Shown here piece by piece: positions 5,101 through 7,257 of a DNA stretch of 7,257 nt. The stretch's first letter is position 1, and each line of letters begins with the position of its first letter. Both the position numbers and the translations under genes were made by a program. The notes beneath the pieces were generated by a model. The model was not told where the DNA came from and made no database searches. It was given only the letters and a program-made list of their open reading frames with translations. Origin of the DNA: an uncultured Clostridia bacterium (GTDB taxonomy: Bacteria > Bacillota > Clostridia > Lachnospirales > Bianqueaceae); NCBI GenBank assembly GCA_937892735.1, contig CALBGL010000147.1, positions 1 through 7,257 of the forward strand. The letters run 5' to 3'.

Positions 5101-7257
5101 GCGCGGCGTTGATTGCCATCGTGTATGACGATAACGGAGAAGAATGGTACCGGCAGACGTCAGCGTATATCACAGAGACAACAGACGAGGCAGTCGACAG
5201 CGGATGGACCAGGATAATTCTGAATTTCGGCGTGATGAAAAATGACGCCGATGTGGGGATTTACGGCGCGGTGGTCAATACCAGTGGAGCTGCCTATTTT
5301 GACTGCTTCCAGCTGGAGGAAGGGACCACTGCCAGTAAATACAATATCCTGCGCAACCCCAGTTTTGAGGATCCGGACGGCAACGGGATCCGGCACTGGA
5401 GCGGAGGAGAACTGGAGGACCGAGACGGCAGGGCGCCCAGCGAGTATGGAAATCATTCCATAGACCGCGACTATTCCGCACGCCTGTATGGGCAATACGG
5501 GGTGAGGAAATCTTACAGCCAGGCGATGCATACATCGGGGAAAAAAGGAGATGTCTTTACCCTGAGCGGATGGGCGAAAGCATATTCGATTCCAGAGGGC
5601 TGGGGGGAATTCCGAATCTCAGCGGCGTTCCTGTATACGGATGGGGATACCCAGTGGAACAGCGTGGAATTCAACCGAAATACGGTAGACTGGCAGTTTA
5701 ACAGCATTACATTCCAGGCAGAAAAGGATTACCGTGACATCCATGTGTATATCTTCTATGGGGACAATGTCAATGAAGCGTATTTTGACAGTGTACAGAT
5801 GATCAAGGATAATTCGCCCAGCTACGTATACGACAATGAAGGAAACCTGGTATCGGCGGCGGACGCGGCGGACAAGTCGGCGTTCCAGTACGATGATGAC
5901 GATAACCTCACCCAACTGACAGATCCCACAGGGAGTTCGTTTGAATATACCTATGACAGCAAGAAAAACCTGAAGACAGCGAAAAACTCAGATGGTCAGA
6001 TCTATTACTTCCAGTATGACGAGTATGGAAATCCCATCAGCGCGGAGCTTCGTGGAGAAAAGACGGCATCCATCACAGGAGGAAAGACATACTATCTGCG
6101 GAACAAGAAAAGCGGGAAATACCTGGCGGCGGAAAACACGTCCAAGGATACGGACGCCAATGTGATGCAGACAGAATTTAACGGCGCGGTGAACACGCAA
6201 TGGAGGCTGGAAGACGCGGGAAAGGGATACTTCGTGATCCGGCCGGCGTATTCGCAGACATTGGCGGTGAACCCGTATGAATCCAACGACCCGCACACCA
6301 ATATCAACGTACACAGCACGCCCATGACGGAACCGGCGCCCTGGTGGGCAAAATGGAAGATCAAGACCCGTGACGACGGCGCGTATGCCATCGGGTCGGA
6401 AAAGAGCAAGGGGGAACTTTGCCTGAGCGTGGACGGGGATTCCACAGAGGACGGGGCAAACGTATCCCTGGCGGAGGACGCCAATGAGGACCGGCAGGGA
6501 TGGTACTTTGAAGAGGTGAAGGAAGCATCCCTGCCCCAGCCGGAGGACGGCGGGGTATACTATATCCGGAACCAGTATACAAAGAAATACCTGGCGGTAG
6601 AAGGCGGAGACCAGATCATCGATGGAGAAAACGGCGCAGGCAAAACGGATGGGACCAATGTGGAACAGACAACGCTGACCGGAGGCTCGAACATGCAGTG
6701 GAAGCTGCAAAAGAGCGTGGACGGATATTATATCCTGCGGCCGATGCACGCGGAGACATTGGCACTGGACGTGACGTCGACGACGAACCTAAACAGCAAT
6801 GTGGATGTATACAATACGGAAGACAGCGGCCCGGATGTGCTGGAATGGGCGGAATGGGAACTGAGGCCCAACGAGGACGGGAGCTATATCCTGGTATCCA
6901 GGGGCTTGGGGCTGAGATGCGCGGCGGACGTGCTGGGCTCTTCCATGGAAGACGGCGCGAATGTGGAATGCCGCCTGGTCAACGGGGACCCATGCCAGAA
7001 CTGGTATCTGGAGAAGGTAAACATGGCGGCGCCGGCGGAAGAGTTTACGCCTGGGGAAAGTTATTATCTAAGGAGCTATGAGAGCGGGAAATATCTGTCA
7101 GTGGACGGGTTCAGTACTGACAACAGCACCAACGTGGTACAGTCGGAGTTTACCGGCCGGAAGAACATGCAGTGGAACACCTATGAGACAGAGGACGGAT
7201 ATTGCGTGCTGAGGCCGGCGTATTCTAAAACCCTGGCGCTGGATCTGGAAGATTCCT
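2115..7257 (+). CDS. Giant secreted RHS/YD-repeat protein with lectin modules (3' partial)
   Basis: Open for 1714 codons to the window edge. The start at 2115 was chosen for its SD and because it directly gives a signal peptide: basic n-region, hydrophobic core TLALVLCITILT, and cleavage after SFA (residue 31). ATG 2073 would add 14 residues. Residues 150-230 are Glu-rich. Residues 365-537 form a DNRLRE domain (VIDPVT, DTFTMSE, NWSSSTTWNNQP, YLDITKLVRGWYN, RFYASE), typical of secreted surface proteins. Residues 587-916 form an RHS/YD region (LSHVYN, FGYGWMLN, DANGNMVSYNYG, YPDGTKTTFSYDG). Residues 917-1075 and 1076-1235 are two CBM4/9-like jelly rolls (NPSFEDPDGN, YFDSVQM). Residues 1236-1315 contain more YD repeats. 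From 1326 there are ricin-type beta-trefoils. The role is probably cell-wall-associated or exported, in surface attachment or contact-dependent antagonism. The toxin or core end is not visible. No frameshift is seen. Confidence 0.93.
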   Translation, partial: MFDKRCGIVKTLALVLCITILTTMLPLQSFAKEAEREPVPLTDSLDPTDSKEPESRILEELPEKRDAYSKRFVTENKSEIAAVYSVPVHYEKNGEWEEINNTLIWDTEKKVYRNAASDLEVSFAEKSDAEELVSIQKNGYGISWRLREEEFPVEEGSKTERDLFPMLFPQIIEEPLETSSEEESLEPIPEREEEGHTGKKASEFRVQIQEEPMLMSSTVTEEPESPEEIQAYNQERTTAEHINSQGIYEEILPGVDLQYQIQSNRVKENILLKDREAAKESISFELNHQGLAIREEEDGSVSLYDLQSSEEPVYTFAVPYLYDANDQYSAGIRYQVMPGKEAGKSILSFSLDQEWLQANERAYPVVIDPVTITSKQSVDIEDTFTMSEHPNDSEQYHYGSFVVGRNGDGINRAYIRFKNLPDLDPGDIIYHAKLSIWQYGFSAVGTQSFRVTAHAPKGNWSSSTTWNNQPGSEEPILDYVTMKPVRDGNTITYTQHYLDITKLVRGWYNTGVNNGIVLRSEEEDRAAEARFYASENLSSGGGGGVIGADQYPSGLFYYRNASGLENYYSYHQQELGKSGSGYVNDYNGNLVYVHTDTSTTGIRLPVTLSHVYNLSDSDKSSRFGYGWMLNVMQKFEETGLEDCPYVYTDGDGTRHYFREIDGKYQDEDGLSLELTENNAENELQYTVTDKNDTKYLFDRWHYLRRTIDANGNMVSYNYGPNSEGNVLGSILDAVNHKITLNYDDGQKKLTSIEDEIGREITYSYDGSDNLTEITYPDGTKTTFSYDGHKLNKVTSPDGYSVCYEYTDDMRVPRISKIEEKSGEETGQSMEISYKNGNTTVFEDCGLDGDLSTQSDNITMTYHFDDMGRPHDVYDQDGNANNYDYYTAYNGDDDVNNNRLRSTGKTQTAVSNYIDNPGIDDVGGDAWYASGWDGSSSYGVIRKDDIGYLGNTSIKVKKPLDTGTAAVAQRVKLDMGNYTISAYVKTEDLQTNASNAGAALIAIVYDDNGEEWYRQTSAYITETTDEAVDSGWTRIILNFGVMKNDADVGIYGAVVNTSGAAYFDCFQLEEGTTASKYNILRNPSFEDPDGNGIRHWSGGELEDRDGRAPSEYGNHSIDRDYSARLYGQYGVRKSYSQAMHTSGKKGDVFTLSGWAKAYSIPEGWGEFRISAAFLYTDGDTQWNSVEFNRNTVDWQFNSITFQAEKDYRDIHVYIFYGDNVNEAYFDSVQMIKDNSPSYVYDNEGNLVSAADAADKSAFQYDDDDNLTQLTDPTGSSFEYTYDSKKNLKTAKNSDGQIYYFQYDEYGNPISAELRGEKTASITGGKTYYLRNKKSGKYLAAENTSKDTDANVMQTEFNGAVNTQWRLEDAGKGYFVIRPAYSQTLAVNPYESNDPHTNINVHSTPMTEPAPWWAKWKIKTRDDGAYAIGSEKSKGELCLSVDGDSTEDGANVSLAEDANEDRQGWYFEEVKEASLPQPEDGGVYYIRNQYTKKYLAVEGGDQIIDGENGAGKTDGTNVEQTTLTGGSNMQWKLQKSVDGYYILRPMHAETLALDVTSTTNLNSNVDVYNTEDSGPDVLEWAEWELRPNEDGSYILVSRGLGLRCAADVLGSSMEDGANVECRLVNGDPCQNWYLEKVNMAAPAEEFTPGESYYLRSYESGKYLSVDGFSTDNSTNVVQSEFTGRKNMQWNTYETEDGYCVLRPAYSKTLALDLEDS
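4197..4545 (+). repeat. First YD-repeat block in the RHS gene
   Basis: Within the large gene, a series of imperfect YD-type units is visible: YLFDRWHYLRRTIDANGN, ITLNYDDGQKKLTSIEDEIG, ITYSYDGSDNLTEITYPDG, TTFSYDGHKLNKVTSPDG and VCYEYTDD. In RHS and teneurin-like proteins such units build a beta-spiral shell. The units are divergent at the DNA level. Confidence 0.8.
5817..6047 (+). repeat. Second YD-repeat block between jelly roll and lectin
   Basis: YVYDNEGNLVSAADAADKSA, FQYDDDDNLTQLTDPTGSSF, YTYDSKKNLKTAKNSDGQ and FQYDEYGNPISAEL are four consecutive YD-type units. They sit between the second CBM-like module and the first trefoil, which shows that the sugar-binding modules interrupt the YD scaffold rather than follow it. 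Confidence 0.8.
6090..7257 (+). repeat. Tandem ricin-type beta-trefoils, two complete and one cut
   Basis: Three copies of a unit of about 145-155 residues begin at 6090 (YYLRNKKSGKYLAAE), 6558 (YYIRNQYTKKYLAVE) and 7062 (YYLRSYESGKYLSVD). Each complete unit has three subdomains ending in a Trp motif of the QxW type. Unit 1 has TQWRL, AKWKI and QGWYF; unit 2 has MQWKL, AEWEL and QNWYL; unit 3 begins with MQWNT. Each also has the inner motif YxxLRP/IRPAYS...LA(L/V). Ricin-B folds usually bind galactose- or GalNAc-type glycans. The third unit is truncated by the window edge. Confidence 0.85.

Noticed and set aside
5988..6749. 253-residue reverse-strand frame
   Set aside because: It is an antisense shadow of the GC-richer lectin section, where stop codons are rare on the opposite strand.
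6698..7081. 127-residue forward frame inside the lectin region
   Set aside because: It is an out-of-frame shadow rich in Gly and Arg, with no independent start signal.

Overview
The window looks like an accessory region of a low-to-mid GC Firmicute, most likely a gut Clostridia/Lachnospiraceae-type genome. This is inferred from purine-rich AGGAG/AAGGAGG ribosome sites, a consensus sigma-A promoter in AT-rich DNA, and protein wording typical of that group. Almost all genuine coding capacity is in one giant gene. It opens at 2115 (or in frame at 2073) and is still open at the right edge, 1714 codons later.

Left part (1-845, + strand): the 3' end of a CbrC/UPF0167-family gene is followed at operon spacing by two small genes and the first codons of a third. 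All three followers are damaged. The first has an amber codon at position 4 behind a perfect ribosome site. The second has an in-frame UGA and a frameshift. The third starts with ATGA coupling but stops after eight codons, where the sequence switches to unrelated DNA. The layout (overlapping or abutting, each with its own SD) is that of a compact operon of small accessory or immunity-like genes that is decaying.

Middle (about 846-1835): two further gene remnants. On the - strand is a heavily degraded nucleoside hydrolase with a lost start codon, a 2-bp GA slippage, an internal deletion and a missing 3' half. On the + strand is a fragmented small membrane protein with the signatures EYAPKNDSK and a C-terminal YKKLLAKGKQK. 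Between them, 1437-1583 holds no gene, only a 12-bp-stem hairpin. No transposase, integrase, tRNA, rRNA or CRISPR array is visible.

Right part (1836-7257): an AT-rich leader of about 280 bp carries a good promoter (TTGAAA-16 bp-TATAAT). It drives a secreted mosaic RHS/YD-repeat protein. The order is signal peptide, Glu-rich N-terminal region, DNRLRE domain, RHS/YD block, two tandem CBM4/9-like jelly rolls, a second short YD block, two complete ricin-type beta-trefoils and the start of a third. The rest of the protein, expected to include more YD repeats, an RHS core and possibly a C-terminal toxin, lies beyond the window, so the effector and its immunity gene cannot be judged here.

Overall this is a gene graveyard next to one intact, very large, lectin-decorated cell-surface protein. 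The notable points are the lectin and carbohydrate-binding modules embedded within the YD-repeat scaffold and the consistent decay of every small gene upstream.
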